From positions 1 to 53,089 of the forward strand of contig JAGPMW010000013.1 in NCBI GenBank assembly GCA_018052705.1: a stretch of DNA of 53,089 nt, read 5' to 3'. The stretch is from Selenomonas sp. Lineage in GTDB: Bacteria; Bacillota; Negativicutes; Selenomonadales; Selenomonadaceae. Below, piece after piece: positions 44,812 through 53,019 of the stretch (position 1 is the stretch's first letter; each line of letters begins with the position of its first letter). Both the position numbers and the translations under genes were made by a program. The notes beneath the pieces are model-generated. The model saw only the letters and a program-made list of their open reading frames with translations, did not search any database and had not been told where the DNA came from.

Positions 44812-44844
44812 AAAGGCGACGATTGTTGAAATCGTCGCCTTTTC
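44812..44844 (+). terminator. Intrinsic terminator after cysK
   Basis: AAAGGCGACGATT (44812-44824) pairs perfectly with AATCGTCGCCTTT (44830-44842), followed by further Ts. Confidence 0.88.
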
Positions 44845-45034
44845 GGTGTGCGTACCAAGTCGAAAATATCTGCAGATTATGATATAATAGCCTGTAAGCA
44901 TAAATTTGAAGAATATTCGTTTCATAAACGCTAACAGAAGAAAACCAGCACGGAAAAAGTATGCGGACTCGAATTATTCCTGTTGCTGGATCTGCTGATG
45001 ATGGAGTTATGGCAGAAAAGGAATCGCTGGGAAG

Positions 45035-45976
45035 ATGTTTGATAATTTTTTAGTGGCAGTTGGCGCAGTAGTGCCGTTGTTCTGTCTGATGTCCATCGGG
45101 GTATTCGTCAAGAAGTCAAAGCTTATGACGGATGAGGAGCTGGTGCATACCAACCGGATGGTATTTAAGGTATTCTTTTTTTGTATGATGTTCTATAACA
45201 TTTATAATACGGATCTGGCTTCGACCGTGCGGCCGGGACTGATGCTGTTTGGTGCGGCTGGTGTTATTGGCGTGTTCCTGATTGCGACCGTGTTGATTTG
45301 TTTGTTTGAACCATCAAATAAACGACGGGGAGCAATGAGCCAGGCGATTTTTCGCAGCAATTTCGTTCTCATGGGCATCCCGTTGGTCGGGAATATCTTT
45401 GGCGATGATCAGTTGGCGATCCCTGCGATGATGATTGCAGTTATAGTGCCAATCTACAATGTACTGGCGGTGTTTGTGCTGGAGACATTCCGCGGTGGAC
45501 GGTGGCATTTTGCGGGCATAGTGCTTGGCGTTCTCAGGAATCCGATGATTCTCGGGGCTATTGTGGCTGTGGTGTTCCGGTTACTCTTTATTCCTGTGCC
45601 GCAGCCGATTATGAAGCCGATCGGGCAGGTGGCTGCAGCGACGACACCGGTAGCCTTGATTATTCTGGGAGCTTCGTTCAAAGGCGGAAGTTTTCATGCA
45701 CATCTGCCGCAGCTTATTGCCTGTACGGTTAGCCGTTTGCTGCTCGTTCCAGGCATTATGCTGGGGCTGGCCGTTTACCTGGGGTTCCGTGGAATCGATC
45801 TTGTGACATTGGTGGCAATCTTTGCAACGCCGTGTGCGGTGGCGAGTTTTGCGATGGCGCAGCAGATGGGCAGCGATGCAGATCTTGCAGGCAATTGCGT
45901 GGTCTATACCAGTGCACTGTCCTGCTTTACCATCTTCGGCTGGATCTTCCTGCTGAAGACGCTGGGACTGTTCTGA
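45035..45976 (+). CDS. AEC-family transporter (auxin efflux carrier-like)
   Basis: A 313-residue inner-membrane protein with about ten hydrophobic helices. It begins VVPLFCLMSIGVFVKKSKLMTDEELVHTNRMVFKVFF and contains FRSNFVLMGIPLVGNIFG and the C-terminal ATPCAVASFAMAQQMGSDADLAGNCVV, the conserved blocks of the AEC (TC 2.A.69) family. Bacterial members carry malate, malonate or lactate; the substrate here is unknown. It converges on the sigma-like gene with only eleven bases between the stop codons and no terminator in between. Confidence 0.87.
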   Translation: MFDNFLVAVGAVVPLFCLMSIGVFVKKSKLMTDEELVHTNRMVFKVFFFCMMFYNIYNTDLASTVRPGLMLFGAAGVIGVFLIATVLICLFEPSNKRRGAMSQAIFRSNFVLMGIPLVGNIFGDDQLAIPAMMIAVIVPIYNVLAVFVLETFRGGRWHFAGIVLGVLRNPMILGAIVAVVFRLLFIPVPQPIMKPIGQVAAATTPVALIILGASFKGGSFHAHLPQLIACTVSRLLLVPGIMLGLAVYLGFRGIDLVTLVAIFATPCAVASFAMAQQMGSDADLAGNCVVYTSALSCFTIFGWIFLLKTLGLF

Positions 45977-45987
45977 TTCGGCAGGTG

Positions 45988-46587
45988 CTATCCTTCTATG
46001 CTCTGGCGCAGATGCCGGAGCATATTTTGTTTTAGCCGGGTAACTGCCTGATGCGTGATATGGAGACGCGTGGCAATCTCAGTCTGCGGCAGGTCCTGCA
46101 GATACAGCAGCACAAGCAGTTGCTTCTCTCTGACGGGGAGAAAGCGGATCAGTTGCCGCAGCAGCAGTCGCTGACAGACAATGGTCTCAGGGGATACTGC
46201 ATCGCAGGTCTGGCAACCATAGCGTTCCCAGATATCCTGTTCGTTGCTGTCCTGTTCTGGGTAGCAGGTATGAGTCCAGTCTTCGCGGCGCTGCCGGAAA
46301 GCATTATAGAGTGTCAGCCGTATGCGCTGCTGCAGGAAGGCCGCGAAATGGATGTTGAGGCTGGCATCGTAGTCATGGATAGCCTGCAGGAAAGCCAGAC
46401 TGGCCAGACTCTGTTCTTCCTCCAGCTGGGCGGAATTGCCTCGTAGATGACGATGTGTTTCATTGACCAGCAGTCCATGGTAAAGGGAAAGAAGCCGCAG
46501 ACAGGCGGTTTGGTCGCCATGGGCGGCTCGGTCGATCAGTTGATCTTCAGCGGGTTTATCCAGAAGCCAGGTTTTTTGTTTTTTCAT
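45988..46587 (-). CDS. Small sigma-70-like RNA polymerase sigma factor
   Basis: A 199-residue protein. A region-2-like part (about 15-100; EEEQSLASLAFLQAIHDYDASLNIHFAAFLQQRIRLTLYNAFR) is followed by a linker with three Cys (CYPEQD, GCQTC) and region 4 (about 140-196; PVREKQLLVLLYLQDLPQTEIATRLHITHQAVTRLKQNMLRHL). The size fits ECF or SigI/stress-type factors. No anti-sigma gene is adjacent. It could also be a regulator derived from a sigma factor. AAGGAAGGAG stands eleven bases before the ATG. Confidence 0.78.
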   Translation of the reverse strand: MKKQKTWLLDKPAEDQLIDRAAHGDQTACLRLLSLYHGLLVNETHRHLRGNSAQLEEEQSLASLAFLQAIHDYDASLNIHFAAFLQQRIRLTLYNAFRQRREDWTHTCYPEQDSNEQDIWERYGCQTCDAVSPETIVCQRLLLRQLIRFLPVREKQLLVLLYLQDLPQTEIATRLHITHQAVTRLKQNMLRHLRQSIEG

Positions 46588-46699
46588 TAGGGTGTCACTC
46601 CTTCCTTGATATGCTTACAGTATAGCGTCGGACTCGATTTTCAGCGAAGCAGTAATGAGGCGTGATTCCCAATCTTTTTGGTCATTTTCAGAGGATTCA

Positions 46700-46708
46700 T
46701 GCTATAAT
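46700..46708 (+). promoter_or_regulatory. Extended -10 promoter of the rpiR gene
   Basis: TGCTATAAT (46700-46708) is an extended -10 element, 24 bases before the ATG. No clear -35 box is visible, as is common for this promoter type. Confidence 0.6.
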
Positions 46709-46732
46709 AAGGCATTGACAGGAGGGAATAGG

Positions 46733-47506
46733 ATGCGATTGGAAGAAATCATCAACCAGCACAGGAAGTCCTTGAATGATACGGATATGGTCATCTGGAA
46801 GTATATCCTGCAGCATCGGAGCGAATCTCGGCATATATCGATCCATGAACTGGCCCGCTCTTGCTGCGTGTCCAGCACGACGGTGGTACGGTTTGCACAG
46901 AAGCTGGGCTTTGACGGCTTTGGCGAACTCAAAGCCGTTATGAAGATGGAGGAGCCGGATCAGGCGGTGTACCAGACGGATGTGCTGCAGGACCTGGGGG
47001 TGTTCTATGAGCAGACCTGGGATAAGCTGATCAAAAGGAACTTCGACAGTGCCAGCCGGCTTGTGCATGAGGCGAACCGGGTATTTGCTTTTGCGTCAGG
47101 TTATGTCCAGAGCAACGTGGTGCAGGAGCTAAAGAGGCTCTTCTTTTACGATAATGTATTGATTTATGAGATCGCCGGGCGGGCGGAGTTTTACTCGATC
47201 CTCGAGATGCTGACGACGGATGATCTGTTCGTGTTCGTATCCCTTTCCGGGGAGTCGCCGACGGTTACGGAATTTGGTTCGGAACTGAGGCTGCGCGATA
47301 TTCCTTTCATTTCGATTACCAAACTGCATGACAACACGCTAGCTAGCTTGTCTACCGTGAATCTTTATGTGTCACCGGCGACGTTCCGTCTTTATGAGGG
47401 CAGCGACGAACGGCCGGCTTTCCAATCCATGATGCCTTATTTCCTGCTGGTAGAGACCTGGTATGTCAAGTACCGGCTATATGTCCAGCGACAGGAAAAC
47501 GAATAG
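46733..47506 (+). CDS. MurR/RpiR-family transcriptional regulator
   Basis: A 257-residue protein. The N-terminal HTH_6 domain (about 1-75) contains HISIHELARSCCVSSTTVVRFAQKLGFDGFGELKAVMK; a SIS sugar-phosphate sensing domain follows (about 105-240; FAFASGYVQSNVVQELKRLF, FVSLSGESPTVTE). It precedes an alpha-glucoside PTS operon, whose sugar phosphate is the likely effector (inferred). The frame opens at 46655, but GGAGGGA before the ATG at 46733 and the family start support this start. Two candidate operators and a terminator follow it. Confidence 0.88.
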   Translation: MRLEEIINQHRKSLNDTDMVIWKYILQHRSESRHISIHELARSCCVSSTTVVRFAQKLGFDGFGELKAVMKMEEPDQAVYQTDVLQDLGVFYEQTWDKLIKRNFDSASRLVHEANRVFAFASGYVQSNVVQELKRLFFYDNVLIYEIAGRAEFYSILEMLTTDDLFVFVSLSGESPTVTEFGSELRLRDIPFISITKLHDNTLASLSTVNLYVSPATFRLYEGSDERPAFQSMMPYFLLVETWYVKYRLYVQRQENE

Positions 47507-47518
47507 AAAGGATATGCC

Positions 47519-47555
47519 TGCGTACCAAAGTACGGGAAATGTACCATGGTACGCA
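47519..47555. promoter_or_regulatory. Paired candidate operators between rpiR and the PTS gene
   Basis: TGCGTACCAAAGTAC (47519-47533) and, inverted, GTACCATGGTACGCA (47541-47555) face each other across seven bases. Both fit TGCGTACCnnnGTAC, and the inner GTACCATGGTAC is a perfect palindrome. The motif recurs before yhdT-panF (9049-9063). RpiR is the nearest candidate to bind here. Confidence 0.6.
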
Positions 47556-47574
47556 GTGCGGGCAGTGTGCCCAG

Positions 47575-47608
47575 ATGCCGTGAAACTATTGTGTTCATGG
47601 CATTTTTT
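47575..47608 (+). terminator. Terminator between rpiR and the PTS gene
   Basis: ATGCCGTGAA (47575-47584) pairs with TTCATGGCAT (47594-47603) with one G-U pair, followed by six Ts. It either ends the rpiR transcript or, if a promoter lies at the paired operators, could act as an attenuator. Confidence 0.75.
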
Positions 47609-47716
47609 AATTACTATATAACTAAGATATCTTACAGGAACTTGAGCAGGATGCGGAAAGATTTCTGAAAACATCAACGATACGGTATTCTCTGAATGAA
47701 TCATATGGAATAATCA

Positions 47717-47733
47717 TCCTGACTAAGTCAGGA
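47717..47733. repeat. Small inverted repeat just before the PTS start
   Basis: TCCTGAC (47717-47723) and GTCAGGA (47727-47733) pair perfectly around TAA. It lies directly before the GGGGGG ribosome binding site of the PTS gene and could be an operator or an RNA hairpin. Confidence 0.45.
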
Positions 47734-47748
47734 AATGGGGGGAAAAAA

Positions 47749-49860
47749 ATGTCTCTGAAAAAAGACTGTATCATGCAGGAGATGCAACGATTTGGCGGTG
47801 CGATGTATACACCAGTCATCCTGTTCGCATTCTTTGGTTTGACGGTTGCACTTTCAATCGTTTGCAAGAACCCAGGAATCATTGGATCGATTGCCGATAA
47901 AGGAACGGTCTGGTATGATTTCTGGTTTGTCGTGGAGCAGGGCGCCTGGACGGTGTTTGCTCAGATGCCGATCCTGTTTGCCATTGCGGTGCCTATCGGC
48001 TTCGCCAAGAAGGAACAGGCACGTTGTGCGATGGAATCCTTTGTCATCTACATGTGCTTCAACTACTTCATCTCGGGTTTTCTTACGCTGCATGGCAGTG
48101 CTTTCGGTGTAGACTACAGTCAGGCTGCTGGTGCTGGTACGGGGCTGGCGATGATCGCCAACATTAAGACGCTCGATATGGGGATGCTCGGGGCAATCTT
48201 TATCGCCTGTGTAACCGCCGCTCTGCACAACCGGTTCTACGATACCGAAGTTCCTGACTGGCTGGGTATTTTTAAGGGACCTGCGTTTGTCGTAGCAGTT
48301 GGCTTTGCTGTCATGATTCCAATCGCGTTGGTATTCTGCTTTGTATGGCCGGTTATCCAGCATGCAATCATGCAGTTCCAGGATTTCCTCAAGACCAGTG
48401 GTATCGTCGGGGTATGGGCCTATACGTTCTCCGAGCGCATCCTGCTGCCGGCAGGCCTGCATCATTTCATCTATCTGCCGTTTATCTTCGGACCAGCTGT
48501 CTGCGATGGCGGTATTCAGGCTTACTGGCTGCAGCACCTCAATGATTTTGCTACCAGTGCACACAGTCTGAAAGAGATGTTCCCAGAAGGCGGCTTTGCC
48601 CTCCATGGCAGTGCTAAGGTATTCGGTCTTCCGGGTGCCGCACTTGCTATGTATATGTGCGCTAAGACATCAAAACGGAAAAAAACGGCAGCATTGCTGA
48701 TTCCGGCTACGATTACGGCTATGCTCTGCGGCATCACGGAGCCAATCGAATTCACCTTCCTCTTCATTGCACCGCTTCTTTATGTTGTGCATGCAATCCT
48801 TGCGGCTACGCTGTCCGCAACACTCTATTTCTTTGGACTGTCCGGCAACTTTGGCGGTGGTCTGATCGACTGCTTCGTGCAGAACTGGATTCCGTTGTTC
48901 CCGTATCATGCAGGTACTTACATCATGCAGATCTGCATCGGTCTCTGCTTCACGGCGATCTACTTCTTCGTATTCCGTTGGCTGATTCTGCGGAACGACT
49001 ATAAGACGCCGGGCCGTACGGATGATGATGCAGAAGACAAGCTCTTCTCCAAAGCTGAGTATAACGCCAAGAAAGAAATGGAAAGTGCAGGTCTTGGCGA
49101 TAATCCGCAGGCGCTGAAGGCGAAAGTATTCCTTGACTGCCTCGGTGGACCTCAGAACATCAAAGAAGTCACGAACTGTGCAACGCGTCTGCGTGTTACA
49201 GTAGCTGATCCGGATAAAGTGGCAGCCAGTGGCAAATTCACTAAAGCTGGTGCATTTGGTCTGGTAAAGAATGGCCATGCTGTTCAGGTCATTGTCGGTC
49301 TCTCGGTTCCGCAGGTTCGCGGACACTTTGATGCGCTGCTGCGCGGTGAGATTGCAACAAGTGCAGCGGAACAGGTCGTAAATCATGAGACGGCTGATAA
49401 GAGTCTCGCAATGAAACTCAATGCCTGTGTATCTGGCAAGCTCATCGATATGAGTGAAGTCGAGGATGATATGTTCTCGCAGAAGATGATGGGCGATGGT
49501 GTTGCCATTAAACCGACTGGTAATACGGTAGTTGCTCCGGCGGATGCCGAGGTCACAATGGTCATGGAGGAGTCATTGCACGCGATTGGCTTGCGTATGA
49601 ACAATGGCGTTGAGCTGCTGATCCATATCGGTATCGATACGGTCAAGCTGGATGGTGAAGGATTCAGTCTGTTCACGAAAGCTGGCGAAAAAGTTACGGC
49701 TGGCACGCCGCTGATCCAGTTCAACAGCAGTATTATCAAGAATGCCGGCTACAAAGATACGGTCATCATGGCAATCACGAATTCTGCGGAATATCCACAG
49801 ATGAAGAAGGCTGCAGATGGTGATGTTGATGGCGGCAATACACCCGTAATGATGTTTTAA
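47749..49860 (+). CDS. Alpha-glucoside/maltose-type PTS transporter, IIC-IIB-IIA
   Basis: A 703-residue PTS permease. The N-terminal IIC domain (about 1-415) belongs to the glucose/maltose class (MQRFGGAMYTPVILF; ILLPAGLHHFIY; CGITEPIEF). IIB (about 455-535) has Cys477 in VTNCATRLRV and IIA (about 575-700) has His626 in LLIHIGIDTVKL. The architecture is like MalX, MalP or AglA proteins with an added IIA. The linked GH13 gene points to an alpha-glucoside such as maltose, isomaltose or trehalose, taken in as its 6-phosphate. GGGGGG lies before the ATG. Confidence 0.9.
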   Translation: MSLKKDCIMQEMQRFGGAMYTPVILFAFFGLTVALSIVCKNPGIIGSIADKGTVWYDFWFVVEQGAWTVFAQMPILFAIAVPIGFAKKEQARCAMESFVIYMCFNYFISGFLTLHGSAFGVDYSQAAGAGTGLAMIANIKTLDMGMLGAIFIACVTAALHNRFYDTEVPDWLGIFKGPAFVVAVGFAVMIPIALVFCFVWPVIQHAIMQFQDFLKTSGIVGVWAYTFSERILLPAGLHHFIYLPFIFGPAVCDGGIQAYWLQHLNDFATSAHSLKEMFPEGGFALHGSAKVFGLPGAALAMYMCAKTSKRKKTAALLIPATITAMLCGITEPIEFTFLFIAPLLYVVHAILAATLSATLYFFGLSGNFGGGLIDCFVQNWIPLFPYHAGTYIMQICIGLCFTAIYFFVFRWLILRNDYKTPGRTDDDAEDKLFSKAEYNAKKEMESAGLGDNPQALKAKVFLDCLGGPQNIKEVTNCATRLRVTVADPDKVAASGKFTKAGAFGLVKNGHAVQVIVGLSVPQVRGHFDALLRGEIATSAAEQVVNHETADKSLAMKLNACVSGKLIDMSEVEDDMFSQKMMGDGVAIKPTGNTVVAPADAEVTMVMEESLHAIGLRMNNGVELLIHIGIDTVKLDGEGFSLFTKAGEKVTAGTPLIQFNSSIIKNAGYKDTVIMAITNSAEYPQMKKAADGDVDGGNTPVMMF

Positions 49861-49878
49861 CAAAAAGGACGATTCACG

Positions 49879-51558
49879 ATGAACACTTTGAAATGGTGGC
49901 AGAAGACTGTGGTCTACCAGATCTATCCGAAAAGCTTTCAGGATACGACTGGCAGTGGGCAGGGGGATATCCCCGGCATCACCACGAAGCTCGACTACCT
50001 CAGGACTTTGGGAGTGGGGGCGATATGGCTCACTCCGGTCTATCCATCACCGATGGTAGACAACGGATATGATATCGCAGACTATACGGGCATCGATCCC
50101 TCCTATGGGACGATGGCTGATATGGAAACGCTGATTGCAGAAGCAAAGAAGCGGGACATCCGAATCGTCATGGATCTGGTCTATAATCATAGCTCGGATC
50201 AGCATGCCTGGTTCCAGGAGTCAAAAAGCTCCCGGGACAATGACAGAGCTGATTGGTATATCTGGCGGGATGCCAGAGCGGATGGCTCGGCACCTACGAA
50301 CTGGCGTGGTATATTTGGCGGCAGTGCCTGGACATGGTGCGAGGAACGTCAGCAGTATTACCTGCATACCTTTGCTGCGGCACAGCCTGATCTCAATTGG
50401 GCAAATCCTGCAGTGAGGAAGGCCCTTTATCAAGCGGCAAATTTTTGGCTGGATAAAGGCGTTGGGGGATTCCGGATTGATGCAATCACCTATATCCGCA
50501 AGCCGGATCAGCTGCAGGACGGACCGGCAGACGGGAAAGACGGCATGGTCAGCATCCATACGATGACGGCCAATACACCGGGTATCCTTGATTATCTGCG
50601 GGAGTTCCAGCAGGCAGTATTTGCCGGCCGGGATATCTTTACCGTGGCTGAGGCGAATGGTGTCGGGCCGGATGAGCTGAAAGACTGGGTGGGTTCACAG
50701 GGCGTATTCGATATGCTCTTTGAATTCAGCCATATGAATTTGAATTTCCGCGAGAATGAAGTCTGGTGCTATCCAAACGACTGGAAACTAAGTGAGCTGA
50801 AAAAAGCGCTGTCCGATAGTCAGGCGGCAACCGCTATGGATGGCTGGTATCCAATCTTCTTCGAGAATCATGATCAGCCTCGCAGCGTGAATAAGTTTTT
50901 CCCGGAAGGAGCAGATCCTGAACTGGCAGCAAAGGCGATGGGGACGGTACTGCTTACTCTGCGGGGGACGCCATTCATCTACGAAGGTCAGGAACTGGGC
51001 TTCACGAATGTGGCCTGGGACAATATTGACTGCTATGATGATATTTCCTCTCATGGTCAGTATGGATTTGCCCTGGAAGAAGGTTTTACGCCGCAGGCAG
51101 CGCTGGCCTTCGTGCATCGTTACAGCCGGGATAATGCCCGGACGCCGATGCAATGGTCTGACATCACGCAGGCTGGATTCACGATGGGGAAACCCTGGCT
51201 GCCGGTTCATCCGGATTTTGAAAGCTGCTGTGTAGAAACTGAGGCCAAGGATGAACGATCCGTGCTGAGTTATTATCGCCAGCTAGCCAGGTTCCGGTGC
51301 CAAAGCGATACGGCGCCAATCCTGCAGCAGGGCGATTACCAGGAAATCATGCCTGACGACGAGCGCATCTATGCGTTCCGTCGTACACTGGGAAAACAGC
51401 ACATTTATGTGCTGGTCAACTTCACCTTGGAAGAGGTCCGTTTTTCGGCGGACTTCCTTCAGGAAGAAGAGTATCTGCTTGGCAACTATGTGCCAGGTAA
51501 AAAAGGTCACCTGCGGCCATTGGAAGCAGTGGTCTATCAAAGTAAAGCACGGAGGTGA
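49879..51558 (+). CDS. GH13 alpha-glucosidase (phospho-alpha-glucosidase or oligo-1,6-glucosidase type)
   Basis: A 559-residue glycoside hydrolase 13 enzyme. WWQKTVVYQIYPKSFQDTTGSGQGDI is the typical start. MDLVYNHSSDQH is conserved region I, GFRIDAITYI holds the nucleophile Asp, FTVAEANG the acid/base Glu and FFENHDQPRS the stabilising Asp. It resembles trehalose-6-phosphate hydrolase (TreC) and oligo-1,6-glucosidase; which substrate it uses cannot be read from these motifs. Coming 18 bases after the PTS gene, it probably cleaves the imported disaccharide phosphate in the cytoplasm. Confidence 0.9.
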   Translation: MNTLKWWQKTVVYQIYPKSFQDTTGSGQGDIPGITTKLDYLRTLGVGAIWLTPVYPSPMVDNGYDIADYTGIDPSYGTMADMETLIAEAKKRDIRIVMDLVYNHSSDQHAWFQESKSSRDNDRADWYIWRDARADGSAPTNWRGIFGGSAWTWCEERQQYYLHTFAAAQPDLNWANPAVRKALYQAANFWLDKGVGGFRIDAITYIRKPDQLQDGPADGKDGMVSIHTMTANTPGILDYLREFQQAVFAGRDIFTVAEANGVGPDELKDWVGSQGVFDMLFEFSHMNLNFRENEVWCYPNDWKLSELKKALSDSQAATAMDGWYPIFFENHDQPRSVNKFFPEGADPELAAKAMGTVLLTLRGTPFIYEGQELGFTNVAWDNIDCYDDISSHGQYGFALEEGFTPQAALAFVHRYSRDNARTPMQWSDITQAGFTMGKPWLPVHPDFESCCVETEAKDERSVLSYYRQLARFRCQSDTAPILQQGDYQEIMPDDERIYAFRRTLGKQHIYVLVNFTLEEVRFSADFLQEEEYLLGNYVPGKKGHLRPLEAVVYQSKARR

Positions 51559-51562
51559 TCGT

Positions 51563-52336
51563 ATGAAAGTTGCTGCCAGTGATTATGATGGTACCTTGTT
51601 CCGGCAGGATGAGATAGCTGCTGTCGATGTGGCGGGAATCCGGAAATGGCGTGCAGCCGGGCACTTGTTTGGGGTGGTAACTGGCCGGGACTATGATATG
51701 CTGGCGCCACAGTTGGCGCATTATGGCATAACATTTGACTATGCTGTGTGCAATAATGGCGGCATCATCTGCCGTCAGGATGGCAAAGTCTTATGGCAGG
51801 GCAGGATTGATCCGGCTGTGCTGAGCTCAATCCTGCAGGTACCAGGGGTGAGCCGGTCCCTGCATTATGCCTTTTCGGCAGCCGGGAAGACATTTCTCTG
51901 CCATGAGCAGGAAGGGTCCTGGATTACCAGAGAGGCAACGGCCTGGAAGTTCCCACTGGTCAAGATCAGGGAAAGCGAAGTTGTCAGTCTGCCACAGATT
52001 CATCAGCTTTCATTAGGCTATGATGATCCAGTAGAAGCACAGGCGGTCAGCGATGTACTCAATGCCCGGCTGGGTGAGGTGATCCATGCCTATCCGAACC
52101 GTGGCAGTGTGGACATCACGCCGCTCGGCATAAGTAAACAGCAGGGAATCCAACAGCTGATCGGACTGATGGGCTGGAAAGATGTCCGGGTCTATGCAAT
52201 TGGCGATGAAACTAACGATCTGCCGATGATCAAGGCATTTGACGGTTATACGGTGGATACGGCGCGGCCGGTTATTAAACAGCAGGCTCAGGGTAGCTAT
52301 CCGGGAGTTGGTGCCATGCTGGAAGCAAATATATAG
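51563..52336 (+). CDS. HAD-superfamily sugar phosphatase, Cof type
   Basis: A 257-residue Cof/IIB-subfamily phosphatase. ASDYDGTLF holds the nucleophile and acid Asp residues (motif I), VVTGRDYDML is motif II, and YAIGDETNDLPMI gives the metal-binding Asp residues of motif IV; a C2-type cap lies between about 85 and 190. GGAGGTGATC before the ATG, four bases after the glucosidase stop, indicates the same operon. It may dephosphorylate accumulating sugar phosphates from the PTS pathway; this is inferred from context. Confidence 0.88.
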   Translation: MKVAASDYDGTLFRQDEIAAVDVAGIRKWRAAGHLFGVVTGRDYDMLAPQLAHYGITFDYAVCNNGGIICRQDGKVLWQGRIDPAVLSSILQVPGVSRSLHYAFSAAGKTFLCHEQEGSWITREATAWKFPLVKIRESEVVSLPQIHQLSLGYDDPVEAQAVSDVLNARLGEVIHAYPNRGSVDITPLGISKQQGIQQLIGLMGWKDVRVYAIGDETNDLPMIKAFDGYTVDTARPVIKQQAQGSYPGVGAMLEANI

Positions 52337-52402
52337 GGGAATCAGTTTTATGAAACCTTTTTTAGGAATTGCGGCACCAAAGATATAAATAAATGCTTAT
52401 AT

Positions 52403-52451
52403 GATGAAATCTTCACATCGAAACATGGACAGATCGGAAGATTTCATCTTT
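52403..52451 (+). terminator. Inverted repeat, probable terminator after the HAD gene
   Basis: GATGAAATCTTC (52403-52414) pairs perfectly with GAAGATTTCATC (52437-52448), with a 22-base loop and only a short TTT after it. It is a weak intrinsic terminator. Confidence 0.55.
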
Positions 52452-52503
52452 AAGGATAAGACTAATTATCAGAATGTTTAGAGGGAAAGGAAGCTTTTGA
52501 ATA

Positions 52504-53019
52504 ATGAAACTCAATAAGAAGGTATTTGCTGTAGTAATGGGATTGGCCATTACGGCCAGTGGGTCTGTTTTTGCAGCAACCGCTGATAGTTTTACAGATG
52601 TTCCGAAAGATCATTGGAGCTATCAGGCACTGGATTATCTGGCGAAGGAGGGCGTTATTGAAGGCATGGGCGACAGCACGTTCCAGGGCGGCCGCAGCAT
52701 GACGCGCTATGAAGTGGCTTCGATCGTAGCTAAAGCAATGCAAAAGGGGAATTTGGGTATTGCGGACAGCGCAGTTCTCGAAAAGCTGGAAAAAGAGTAT
52801 GGTGGCGAGCTGGCGACGCTTAAGAATCAGGTCGATCAGAATACGAAGCAGATCGCTGAGAATAAGAAAGCCATTGAGCGCGTCAATCTGCACGGGTTTG
52901 TCCGTGCGCAGTGGGATAGTGATAATCTGAATACAGCAGCTGGAAATCTGCAGAACGAAAAAGATGGTAAATTGCAAGTTGAAATTGAACAAAAAATAAT
53001 CAATAAATATTATCAATAG
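52504..53019 (+). pseudogene. SLH-domain outer-membrane porin, truncated by an IS30 element
   Basis: The first part is a normal start of a Negativicutes SLH porin. It has a signal peptide (MKLNKKVFAVVMGLAITASG, cleavage after VFAA), one SLH domain (about 27-85; FTDVPKDHWSYQALDYLAKEGVIEGM), a periplasmic coiled coil (about 95-130) and the first barrel residues (LHGFVRAQWDSDNLN). Such porins link the outer membrane to peptidoglycan and are usually around 400 residues or longer. Here the frame runs into foreign AT-rich sequence near 52970-52985 and stops at 53019 after 171 residues. The following DNA encodes the C-terminus of an IS30 transposase on the other strand, so the barrel is lost or lies beyond the element. 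Confidence 0.85.

Noticed and set aside
44849..44862. Possible fourth copy of the TGCGTACCnnnGTAC motif after cysK
   Set aside because: The TGCGTACC half is present, but it is followed by AAGTCGA rather than nnnGTAC; a single 8-mer match is expected by chance.
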